Shown here piece after piece: positions 23,060-33,600 of a stretch of DNA of 64,000 nucleotides. The translations under genes were made by a program, and so were the position numbers. The notes beneath the pieces are model-generated. The model did not search any database. It saw nothing but the letters and a program-made list of their open reading frames with translations, and was not told where the DNA came from. The number at the start of each line of letters is the position of its first letter. Positions within the stretch are counted from its first letter, which is position 1. Origin of the DNA: Larix kaempferi (lineage: Eukaryota; Streptophyta; Pinopsida; Pinales; Pinaceae); assembly GCA_027924585.1 (NCBI GenBank), contig BSBM01000486.1, positions 45,068,501 through 45,132,500 on the forward strand, given 5' to 3'.

Positions 23060-23955
23060 TTTGTGTGCTTGGCTTTAAAGATGTTCATATCGAGAGACAG
23101 AGCAGTAAACTTAGTATTTATTCAACTTATTTTACTATTTTTTGATCTCTGAATTCAGATTCACAGGAATACTTTAGTATTTAGCTTCTTAGCTACAGAG
23201 ATGTTCATATTGAGTGAAAACTTTTTGCAGTTATCATAATTATTTAAGGTAAAACAAAGAAATCTTTGAAACTTGAATATTATTTGAAGGTAAAACTAAG
23301 AAATCTTGAAACCTGAAATGTTTATATTCAGGCTCTAGTAAAAATACTTGCTTTTTTAGCTGGAAAGAGGTTCATTTTGAGTGAAATATCGTAAATTTAC
23401 TGAATCCTCCTTATTATATTATGTTCTTTAAGCTGAAATTTCAAGGCGGACGTCTTTAAATTCAGGCTGTAGTAGGAATGTTTGCATGTTTACCTACAGA
23501 GATGTTAACTTTGAGTGAAGATTTTTATATCTATTAAGCTGAAATTTGAAGGCGGACGTCTCTATATTAAGCTGAAATTCGAAGGCGGCTCTATATTAAG
23601 CCGAAATTTGAAGGCGGACGTCTCTAGATTCACGCTGTAGTAGGAATCATTGCATGTTTACATACAGAGAGGCTCATTTTGAGTGAAGATTTTTAAATCT
23701 ATTTTAGTCACTTTGATATATTCTCTACGAAGTTGGAAATCTCTAATTTCAGGTTCTACCATGGATGTTTGTTAATTTTGATTGAAAGTTTGGAAATTGA
23801 TTGGATCCACTTTATCATATTATTCTGTCCCTGAAAACGCCTGTACCATAGATCTCCCAGGTTCTACCATGGATGTTTGTTCATTTTGATTGAAAGTTTG
23901 GAAATTGATTGGATCCACTTTATCATATTATTCTGTCCCTGTACCATAGATCTCC
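23060..23955 (+). repeat. Diverged tandem repeats in intron 1, copy A
   Basis: Loosely repeated units of about 120-180 bp contain ACAGAGAGGTTCATTTTGAGTGAA and AAGCTGAAATTTGAAGGCGGACGTCTCTA. The AAGGCGGACGTCT block recurs near 23444, 23550 and 23613. The end (23751-23840 and 23859-23953) is a near-perfect two-copy repeat starting GGTTCTACCATGGATGTTTGTT. No coding signal. Confidence 0.8.
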
Positions 23956-24735
23956 CACCCTTATTGGAGAAAAATCACAAAGAGGTGAAAGGAATCAGCG
24001 TTGAAGAAAGGAAGCTCTTAGAGGAGGGAGCCAAGAGCTGGGAGTGCTTTGGCTCCCTTGCTTGCCCTAAACTGCCGCCCCTTTTTAATCGTATTACCGG
24101 CACCAAAAATTCTATATAAAAAACACAACTAAACGTTACAGATGTGACTAACTTGTTAATGAAATATATGACACTAATTAATTAGATGTTGGGTTGCATG
24201 GTTCCATTTAATTCGGCAAATCACTGATTAGGTTGCATGGTTTCATTTAATTAGGCAAATCAACCTTCTATCTCACTTTCAATGAATTAGAGGTTAATCT
24301 TATTACCTTGAATGAATTAGAGGTTAATCTTATTATTAGCACCCAAAATAATTTTGGGTTGCATGGTTTTATTTAATTTGGCAAATCACTCTGGTTTACC
24401 TTCAATCAATTAGAGGTTAGGTCTTCAATCAATTAGAGGTTAGATTCCATTGTCCCTTTCATCTTACTTTGAATGAATTAGAGGTTAGATTGCATGGTTC
24501 CATTTAATTTGGTAAATTATACTTCCATCTTACTTTTTGTTTCTAGTATATTTAATACTTTTTTTAGTCTTGAATACATGAATAAATTTTTACAAATTAG
24601 TTATATAAAGCAATATATAATCATTCAAAGAAAAGTTTTGATTTTGCTTTATTTTTTTTTAATGTTGACTTTATTTCCTTCCCCTTATAAAGGGAGAGGA
24701 GGGCAATAGAATGAGCATATGATGTGTCAATGTGA
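23956..24735. other. Spacer with repeated TTGCATGGTT and GAATTAGAGGTTA blocks
   Basis: Between 24190 and 24510, GGTTGCATGGTTYCATTTAATT and TTGAATGAATTAGAGGTTA recur several times in mixed order, a degenerate tandem array. An 80-codon ORF (23877-24119) crosses the edge of the duplication and is not recognised. The rest is AT-rich. Confidence 0.6.
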
Positions 24736-26100
24736 GCTTTAATGACCTTTTTTCTTTTTCTCCTCTAATTTCTCTTCTTTTGATCCTCCTTTCTCCTTTG
24801 AATTCTGTGCATCCTTCTTTTTTTTCTTTTTCTCCTCTAATTTCTCTTCTTTTGATCCTCCTTTTTCCTTTGAATTCTGTGCATCCTCCTTTGTGCCCTA
24901 CATTTCATTCTCTCTCTCCACTGATTCCTTCTCTTCTATCTCTATTCGGGTAGAAATATTTTGATCTGCGTGGGATTTAGGTGGACCTACACCACCTTCA
25001 AGATCTGTTTCAACTTTAGGATCCTCTAGTGAGTTCTCTTCCCATTTCTTTTCCTTCTCTGTATCTTCTACATGTTTATTAACTTCAAACTTGTTATTGC
25101 TCGATTTGATTAGTCCCTCTTTAGGTTCCTTACATAGCAATTGCTTTGGGGGTACTGCCCCTCATGAAGTTTTGGGAAATTTTTGGAAAAATGTCTTTAA
25201 ACATGATAGGCATTGCACTTAAATGGAATCTATTTGTAATCTAGAGATTGATGATAACTCCATCCATCTATATTAATGTGCAATGCCTATGGTAGGCCCT
25301 TGTCTAGATCCACCACCGCACATATTCACAAGCATGAGAACAAGTTACCTTTTGGTTTTGTTTGGTCAATAAATTGACCCAACTTATTCCCAATGTCTCT
25401 AAGAGTGCACTCATCCTAGAAAATCAAAGGAAAATGAGGCAACCTAACCCACACATGGCTTGTTGTTATTTATTCTTTCGGATTGAAATTGAGGGACCAT
25501 GGAGATAAATGCATTCCCCTAGATCCCATGAAGTATACCAGATCATGTTCCTCCTTATTTAAAAAGATAAAAAAATAGCCACAACTAGATGCAAATGATA
25601 ATACCCAATCTTGTATCTTAAGTGTCAATTACTCAAGTACCCATGTTTCTATGGCTCTTAGACTAGGCATGAAGCTTGTAAAATTTCCTATTAGAGCATG
25701 CTCAACCAAAATGAGAGCTTTTCTCCTTGGTTCTAACCAAGGATGGGAGGTCCAGTTGTGGGATAGCTCCCAATATTTTTCACAAATCTCCTTTGCAATG
25801 GTTGGGTTTGCAATGGTTGGGTTCTTTTGTGTGGTTTTAAAGTCTCCATCAAGGTATTCAATGTCTCACTGTCAGAATGGAGGTTGCACTTGTTGATTCT
25901 TTACCATATCACCATGTTGAGAAGCCCTCTTCACCCATAATCTAGCTTCAAGACTTCATTTGTAGATCCCAACAATCTTGTGAATACGTGATGGAGTGAT
26001 TCCAACTTGGACACCTCCATAATAACATTGTAGAACAACAAGTGCAAGGTTTTTTGCATACAAGCTCGATGATTTAAGTTTGACAACAACTAGCTTAACC
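24735..26100 (-). pseudogene. LINE ORF1 remnant (DUF4283 and zinc-knuckle type)
   Basis: Translating the minus strand in mixed frames gives a recognisable plant LINE ORF1. It has an N-terminal part (about 25900-26100), a DUF4283-like core with EKYWELSHNWTSHPW, IQDWVLSFASSCGYFF, FLNKEEHDLVYFMG and HVWVRLPHFPLIF (about 25400-25860), then VDLDKGLP, DGWSYHQSLDYK and a damaged CCHC knuckle with PFKCNAYH and HFSKNFPKLH (about 25160-25310). An acidic, Lys-rich tail follows (24898-25140 remains open for 80 codons). ORF1 proteins bind LINE RNA. Stops and frameshifts throughout show it is dead; no ORF2 follows on its 3' side. The 3' tail includes a 75-bp tandem repeat (24750-24893, TTTCTCCTCTAATTTCTCTT). 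Confidence 0.75.
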
Positions 26101-26977
26101 CTAGTTATAAGAAAAAGTGCTCAACCTCTTCATTCTCTTACTTTAGTTCAAACACAAAATATTTCAACACAATTAATATAATAATATTAAATTATAATTA
26201 ACATAAATGTTTATCCAATATCTTATGTTGTACTTAAATATTAAATAACTATTTTTTTCCTATTCATTTTATATACAAAACATAAAAAATCTTATTCTAT
26301 ACTTAAATATTAAATTATTATCATCATTCTTTTTCATATTCATTTTATGTATAGAATATAAAATTGTCATTCTCAATATTCATAAGTTAAAAGGAAAATA
26401 ATAAATATATTATCATCTAAATGTTTTTCCTAAATTTTAAATTAGCTATTACCTTCTTTTACATATTTATTTTATACCTAAAGCATATCGATAAGTAAAA
26501 GGGAAGTATGTTTATTTTATAACTAAAACATATCGATAAGTAAAAGGGAAGTAGATACACACAATATGCGTGTCCACTTTCTTTTAGTGAGTCATATTTG
26601 AGTTTTGGTGTATTTGTTTGAGTCATATTTGTTTTCTTGGTGGCTCTTTATTTTTAAATGTTGTTTTTATTTCATACAAAATTAACTTTAAATATTAAAT
26701 GAAATCAAACCAAAAAAATAATAAAAAACATTTATCAAAATTTATTTAACCATTAAACGATTTTGAGTTATCAGTATTGTATATTGAATAATTTTATACT
26801 TAATCATGATAATTTTGTACTCAATTATCTAAAATATATTCTATTATATTGTGCACACAAATGGTTGGTTGTAAAAATCAAAGTAAGAAATTAATGAAGA
26901 ATATTTTATTACACTGGTCACCTCAAATTTGTAAACAAAAATCAAAGTATGAAATTAATAAAACAAATCAAAAGCTA

Positions 26978-28251
26978 CATTTTGTCATATCTTTTCTCAT
27001 CTATCCAATGTAAGGAAGAGAACATGATGTCAATCTATGGGGCTTTTCATAAATCTTTACCAAATTCATTAGAATCATATGAATAAAACATTTAAACATT
27101 TGTGTGCAAATGCAAACAAATCAAACATGCACATCGGAATTAAGCTATCCACACACATTACTCATGCATACAACATATCAATAGGTCATCAAATTAATGC
27201 ATTGCAGAAGTAAAACACATATACAGAGAAACACGTATCTTTATGGTGAAATGGTCCCAAGCAACTAGCTATGTCGCTGCAACATTCCACCCAACCATAG
27301 GCCAGTTGTGTTAATCAATTCTCTCAACACAACTGCCACCCCCGAGCTGAGCATGATTCTTACAAGGAACAGGGGATATTCAAGTTCATACACAGCCAAT
27401 TAACCATTTCATCTAAGCCAAGCGAGTCCATAGCTGGGTTTATCAGGCTACATTTGAACATTGGATGCTTTCCCTCAAGCTCAAGCTAAAACAATGGATT
27501 TACCAACAGGATGGCCATGGGTTTTTCCCCAAATCGTTTCTAGCCAAAAATGAATTGTGGGATGGGGAAAAACATTCCTAGGGAGGAAAACGATTTCTCC
27601 CCCAAGTATCTAAGCATTCAACAGCCCAAACGGTCTCTATGGAACCCCAATTGAATTCCCCTTCTTCCTCACTGGTATACAACACAAAAACGCCCTTTCC
27701 CCAGCTGAGGATCAAGGAAAACACATAAAAACATGGCTGGAAAACGCCCAGGTAGTTCCCAACTCGTGAGGGAGAGAAACTGATTCATGGATAATGGCTT
27801 GGGGAGCAATTCATGGCTCTTTTCTTGTCCAAGAAACAAAACACGATTTCCCATGCAGGGTGGCTTGCCCATACCCGAATTTGGACAGCCATACCTCTCA
27901 TTCCCCAAGGCATTAACTACCTCAACCAACTCTTGAGAGAAATCAATGATTGGTTACAAATGTCAACATGGGTAGTTGAGGGTTTGATGGGTTCTCTCAT
28001 TGACACTTGGCTTGACTTGATTGGCTCAAGGGTTTGAATGTTTTCCCTCTCAATTCCTTGTAAAATTATGCCCCCATCTCTTTGTTGCATTGCATAGCTA
28101 ATTGTGAGTATTTTATTAAAATGCATATTTACATGATATTTGAAATGCCAATGTGCATGGCTAACACCTAAACCATATGCATCACTAAATCGATGGCGGG
28201 GCCTTGGCCTTGAGCTCCTCACCATTATTTTATAACAATATTACATCATTT
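26978..28251. mobile_element. Probable solo LTR inserted in copy B
   Basis: Copy A runs straight from ATCAAAAGCTA to the CATATCAAT block, while copy B has about 1.3 kb extra. The extra segment starts TGTCATATC (26983) and ends AATATTACA (28245), that is TGTAATATT...GATATGACA on the minus strand. CATTT precedes it (26978-26982) and CATTT follows after one extra T (28247-28251). It contains only short ORFs (27669-27929, 27813-28037, 27917-28225) without recognisable products. The offset duplication makes the exact boundary uncertain. Confidence 0.55.
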
Positions 28252-29840
28252 ATATTTTAATGCAATAGGGTTAAGATGGAGATGTACACATTTCAAAATC
28301 TATTCATATCAATGTAGATGATTAAAACTTTTTTCAATTTAAACTTGAAACAGAACTCCATAATTTGTAAGACAAAAAGTATTTTTCATTTTTTTCACAA
28401 GAAGAAAACTTATTTTTCATGATATAGAGAGTTGTCAAGGCTGTTATTTTGAAACATTTTAATGATAAGGAGGTTAAGTACAGGACGATTTCATTTTTTA
28501 GGTGGTTTTTGGTTGGATTTTTTTAATATTTTTGAAATTTAAATAATTTTTCAATGTAAAAATAAATTCAATACTCTCACAAACCTTAGAACAGATGAAT
28601 TATTCAACTCTGAAAATTATTATCTAAAATTCTAAAAATTCATTACCTGCTTCCAAAACGATCGAGAAAAGAGAAAAAAAAGGCAGAAATTCATTAACAT
28701 CAGAGTTAGACTATCAGTTTCGATGATATAGATTTGGAGTTCGTACCCTTGGGTAAGTTTATTATTTTAGTCGGGTATGATCGGTTAGGTGACTTGTCCA
28801 TTGGCTTTTTCCGGATGCTTTGTGATTTTGAAAGATCACATGATCTACTTGATTGCATATACATTTTTAATAAAATAATAATAAAAAACTATTTTCCTTT
28901 CGAATGATAATTTTCTTAATCCTCTTTTTAAGCGAATAGATTTTTATTCTTGTTGCATTAATTCAAACACAATCATGATGATTCTCTTCTTATTAAAAAG
29001 TCATGCACTTCACCTTTCCTTGCCGTCAAGGTTTGAAATAATGGATTTTGCCATTTCTTGGGAATGCTATTTATTGATATGATATTAATGGATTTTGTAG
29101 TTTCGCGGTGGGGTATGGTATATTAGTTTATTTTGGAAAAAAATTAAAATATAAAAGAATTGTACTTACCGAGATTTAAATATTTACATCTTTACCGAGA
29201 TTTTGTAGTTTTGGGGTGAGGTTAGTGGGGTGTGTGATAAGGGGTACTCAAATTGTTTTGGTATTTTGGTGAGCAGTTTTCGGTTAGGCACAGTTCTATC
29301 TCTTTTTGGTTATTTTTTGGAATTTCGATTATTTGGGTCGTCTTAAAATGGGGGCCAAACTCAAAAGGCAGAGTTTCATGACATAGTTCTGCAGTAATGA
29401 AGTAAAACTACAATTCCATCGATTTTTATAATCAAATCTAAAAAACAAATCACCAAAAAAGCGAGGTGATTTGAATGCCACTTATGGTATATGGTTTATT
29501 TTGGAAAAAAATTAAAATATAAAAGAATTGTACTAAATATTTACATCTTTACCGAGCCTTACAGCTTTATCGAAAGTAAACAATTTAAAATAACTTTTAT
29601 CCTACACCTTACATACCTGTGACATGACACTGACACGTTGACACTGTGGCTTTAGTTTACTTGGGACTGTGATTCCGATGATATGATATTAGTGGGTCTG
29701 GTCATTTTTCGTGGAATTGTACATACACACGGACATGACTCGAGACCTTTCGTCCTTACGTTAGAGATGACTCAGTGCCGACTCAATGGACTACGGGCTT
29801 GAAGAAGTCATTGCCAGGAGGAAAATCTAAGAATGTGCCA
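28252..29840. other. AT-rich upstream region of promoter B, no gene seen
   Basis: The region is homologous in parts to copy A (21200-22540). It contains a repeated block TTTATTTTGGAAAAAAATTA (about 29130 and 29490, with following AATATAAAAGAATTGTACT), a local direct duplication about 360 bp apart. No ORF is supported. Confidence 0.6.
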
Positions 29841-30490
29841 TTTTGGTAGAGTAGTGGCACGACTGTCATCCATAAGTGTAGAGTTACTTGGAGCTTCATT
29901 GGGTTACATTTAGCGATAAAGTTTGTCTTTAGTATAATAAAAAAAAATTAATATTATGGTAGTGATTAATATTAAAAATAGATGTCCATTTATAAAATAA
30001 AAAAATTAATACTTAAATTTAGATAAATTAAGAGAGATTAAATGTTTTGAATTTCAATATAAAAAAATACACCTCAAGAAATTGGATCTCTCTCAATACT
30101 TGATAGATACAAGTTTAAGATGAATTTATGCTGATATTATCTCTTTTAACAAATCAAATCATCATCTTCTTTTCCATTTGGTCCTCTTCTTTTCCATTTG
30201 GTCCTCGGCTCATGTGAATGACTTTTGATTTGTTTGACTGATTAAACCCTATAATTGCATTTTGGTAGAGCAGTGGCACGATTGCCACCCACAAGTGCGG
30301 AGTTACTTGGAGCCCCACCGGGTCGTGACCAACTCCATTTTATTATCTCTGCTCCTCCAACGAGATGCCAACTCCTTTGTATTATCTCATTTAACAACTC
30401 AAATCATTATCTTCTTTTCCATCCGGCCCGCCGGCCCATGTGAATGACTTTTGGTTAGTTTGGCTGATTAAACCCTATAATTGCATCCAC
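29840..30490 (+). promoter_or_regulatory. ALDH2 proximal promoter B, containing a duplicated module
   Basis: A block running from ATTTTGGTAGAGYAGTGGCACGA through GAGTTACTTGGAGC, TTTAACAAATCAAATCATYATCTTC and TGTGAATGACTTTTG to AAACCCTATAATTGCAT occurs twice (about 29838-30258 and 30255-30488). The first copy has an AT-rich insert at about 29915-30140. The last TATAA (30476-30480) lies 102 bp before the exon 1B ATG. Copy A has a single block. A promoter role is inferred from position. Confidence 0.5.
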
Positions 30491-30577
30491 AAGCATATAT
30501 GATCGTTTAAACCAGCGAGTATTTGCTCTGTACTGGGAGGCGAAGAAAGGTGGTTGGGGCTCTCCTGTTGAACGACA

Positions 30578-30662
30578 ATGGCAGCAGGCAGGGGGTTTTC
30601 TTCACTTGTAGCTCGAGCAGTCCGGTCGGCTGGTGCACGGTCATCTGCCGCCGGAACGCCAG
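30578..30662 (+). CDS. ALDH2: ALDH2 exon 1 (1B), mitochondrial presequence
   Basis: ATG, 28 codons and one base, then donor GTATGG. Rich in Ala, Arg, Ser and Gly with no acidic residue. Chosen as the main start because it is nearest to exon 2. Confidence 0.88.
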
Positions 30663-33600
30663 GTATGGGGACGCTGATCGGATTCTCAACTTTAATCCCG
30701 TTCGTTTAACTCAGCATGACGGTTTCTCTGTGAATTCATGGTAGTCTTGTGTTTGGCTTTAAAGACGTTCATATCGAGAGACAAAGCAGTAAATTTAGTA
30801 TATTTAACTTATTTTGCTATTTTTTTTATCTGAATCAGATTCACAGGAATACATTAGTATTTAGCTTCTTAGCTACAGAGAGGTTCATATTGAGTGAAAA
30901 CTTGTTGCACTTGCCTAATTATCAGATTTATTTTAAGGAAAAACTAAGAAATCTTGAAGGCTGAAATCTTTATATTCAGGCTCTAGTAAAAATACTTGCT
31001 TTCTTAGCTGGAAAGAGGTTCATTTTGAGTGAAAGATCGTAAATTTACTGAATCATCCTTATTATATTCTTTTAATTAAGCTAAGAAGGTGAAATTTTGA
31101 AGGCGGGCGTCTCTAAATTCAGGCTATAGTAGGAATGCTTGCATGTTTATCTACAGAGTGGTTCATTTTCAGTGTACATATTTAAATCTATTTGTCACCT
31201 TGATATATTCTTTCTGAAGTTGGAAATTTCTAATTTCAGGTTCTACTAGGGATGTTTGCCTATTTAGAGGTTCATTTTGAGTGAAAGTCTGTAAATTTAT
31301 TGGATCCACCTTTTCATATTCTTTCCAAGCCAAACAGGTGAAGTGTTAAAGCTGGACATCGCTAAATTCAGGGTCTTGTTGGAATGTTTGCATGTTTAAC
31401 TACAGAGGTCCATTTTGAGCGATTTTTTAAATATTTAAGTCGCCTTGATTTATTCATTTTGAAGCCGTAAATCTCTAATTCAGGGTCTAATGAGAATACT
31501 GGCGTATTTAGCTACAGAGAGGTTCATTTTGAGGGAAAACTTGTGACTTTATTGAAGTCGCCTTCGTATATTCTTTTCTTTGTGGATTTGAAGCCGGAAA
31601 TATTGCGTATTTAGTTACAGTGAGGTTCATTTTGAGTGAAAAATTGTGACTTTATTGAAGTTGCCTTCGTATATTCTTTTCTTTGTGGAGATTTGAAGCA
31701 GGAAATGTTTAAATTCAGTTTCTAATCGTAATAACTAATATTTGCGTATTAAGGTATGAAGAGCTTCATTTTAAGTGAAAATTTACCAAATCTCCTTACT
31801 ATTTTCTTTCGTTTAAGCTAAACGTGTGAAATTTGTTCACAGTGCAATGATTCCTGATAAGGTCCGAGATTCTGACTGCAAGATTCGTGTTTTTGGCCTC
31901 AACGGGGATTATATTGAGTCAAAAACCTGTAGATACTGAGTTTGCCTTATTTTTTGTCTTTTTCAGATGAAATCTTGTTGAATTAGGTTCGGACAAGTAA
32001 TGTTCTTATTGTGATGTATGGAGAAAGCTTGCATTGAGTGAAACTTTTTTGAATTCACTTTATTTGGCCGTTTCATGTATTAAGTTACAGGCAAGATAGT
32101 ACTTCTTTTTCGTTGAGTTTAGGTCGGTCTATAGAGTCATAATTTGCAAATTTATTAAGTTTGCTAGCAGACTATACATATGTGGCTCTCAGGCTTCTGA
32201 TAGCAGTCTTTATATAGATACCTCTGAGGAAGTTTATGTACAAAGTTCTGGTACCTGTCTCTGCGTAAGTTGCTTTAAGGAGAATAATTTTGTGTCAATA
32301 ATATCAAAGCCACAGAAGCAACAATATAAAGATTGCTCATTCATTCAAGCTAAATACTTTGATTTTGCAACAGTAAAATGATTTCTGAGGTTCTGATGGC
32401 AGTCTTTGCATACGTGTCTCTAAGAATGTTCATGTTGAGCCAAAAACTTATATAGTATTTGGTCTCGTATGCTATTTCTGTTCAGCTAAAACCCTGTGGT
32501 AATCCATCCTGACTCATTGCAAGTCCCTGAACTTTTTCTATTGGTTGGAAGTCCGAAATACCTTACTAATTGAGGTATTGATTTTGATCATCCATGAATG
32601 TTAATATTTAGATCTTTATTCTTTCTATTTTGTGGATTTGCTGGAGATTTGTTTTGTATGATATTCTATGAAAGGGACTTTTCCTGATAATTGAAATTTA
32701 TGATGTGTTCAGTGAATATTATACTCACTCTTTTGCATTTGCACAATTTCTGTCATCGAATTTCTATGAAGAAATTGTTCTGATTAAATTTGACCATCTG
32801 TTTATATTGTTTTCTCTTGTCTCGAAATACCAAATGATCTCATTTGAAATCCCTCCCCTAGTGCTTGCTGTGGAATGCTAATTTCAATATTAAGAAGTTA
32901 CAAGGAAAGAACTGTCTCAGGTGCTTCTGCAATTTCCTAGCCTAAATCATGAGAAATTCATCAATTTTAATATTTTGATTTGCATGAAGCAGTCCTTTAG
33001 TTCTTGTAATGTTGTGAATCATGTAAATTTTCCTAGCATTAGACGGTAAATGTGTATTGTAGGAAATTGTTATTTCAGACACACATTCAGATAGGTCAAA
33101 AGTGAAGAACTTCTGAATTATTATGGAATAGCAAGCAGAGAAAATACATATGGATATTCAGGCTATATTCTAGGTAAAGAGAGGATTTGGGAAAAGTGGT
33201 GCTCTGCCTTTATTCAGACTGGATCACATTTTTTTTTTCTGGCCATAGCAAGTTCAACATCTTACCTCAAAGGTATGTGGATACTTCCAAAATCCTTTCT
33301 TTATATCATTGTGCTTGATGCTGCTAGGACCCTTGAACAAATGGAAGCTGTAATTTTGTGAATAGGATCCCGATTCCCCCCTTAAAGCATGAAATTTGCA
33401 GATTTTGATCAGCTCTTATATTTATCACGCAGGAGGGTCTTTTGTAGCCACAATATGTGGCATCATTGCAATTTCTTTCATTTGTAATTTACATCAGCTA
33501 AAAGCCCTAGAACTCTGGAGGACATTATCAGGCTCAGCCTTGGTACATCTGTGGTGTTGGATGCTTGTGGCTTTCTTCTGATTTGGATGCTGACGAGGAT

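Larger units (their letters stand above)
17645..23955 (+). repeat. Segmental duplication copy A (promoter, first exon, start of intron 1 of ALDH2)
   Basis: Copy A matches copy B (about 26200-31900) in the same order: 17646-17700 with 26217-26270; 18310-18360 with 28290-28340; 21233-21370 with 28930-29060; 22250-22540 with 29600-29800; 22570-22660 with 29840-29910 and again 30258-30340; 22868-22952 with 30578-30662; 23060-23420 with 30750-31070. Similarity is patchy with many indels, so the duplication is old. It continues to the left of the chromovirus, outside the window. The stretch 17645-22750 is AT-rich and carries no gene apart from the remnant at 19944-20563. Confidence 0.85.
26150..31900 (+). 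repeat. Segmental duplication copy B (functional ALDH2 promoter region)
   Basis: Matches copy A in order (see paired positions given for A). It lacks the chromovirus, the 19.9-20.6 kb coding remnant and some tandem units, and gains a probable solo LTR (26983-28245) and a duplicated promoter block (29840-30490). The left edge cannot be fixed because the corresponding part of A lies outside the window. Confidence 0.8.

Noticed and set aside
22749-23152. ORFs overlapping exon 1A in other frames and strand
   Set aside because: The exon 1A frame is supported by identity to exon 1B and by phase; the others are shadows.
23877-24119. 80-codon ORF with an EERKLLEEGAKSWECF stretch
   Set aside because: Starts inside a tandem repeat at the edge of the duplication; no known family, so not called as a gene.
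27669-28225. Three 74-102-codon ORFs
   Set aside because: Within the copy B insert with LTR-like ends; overlapping on both strands and not recognised.
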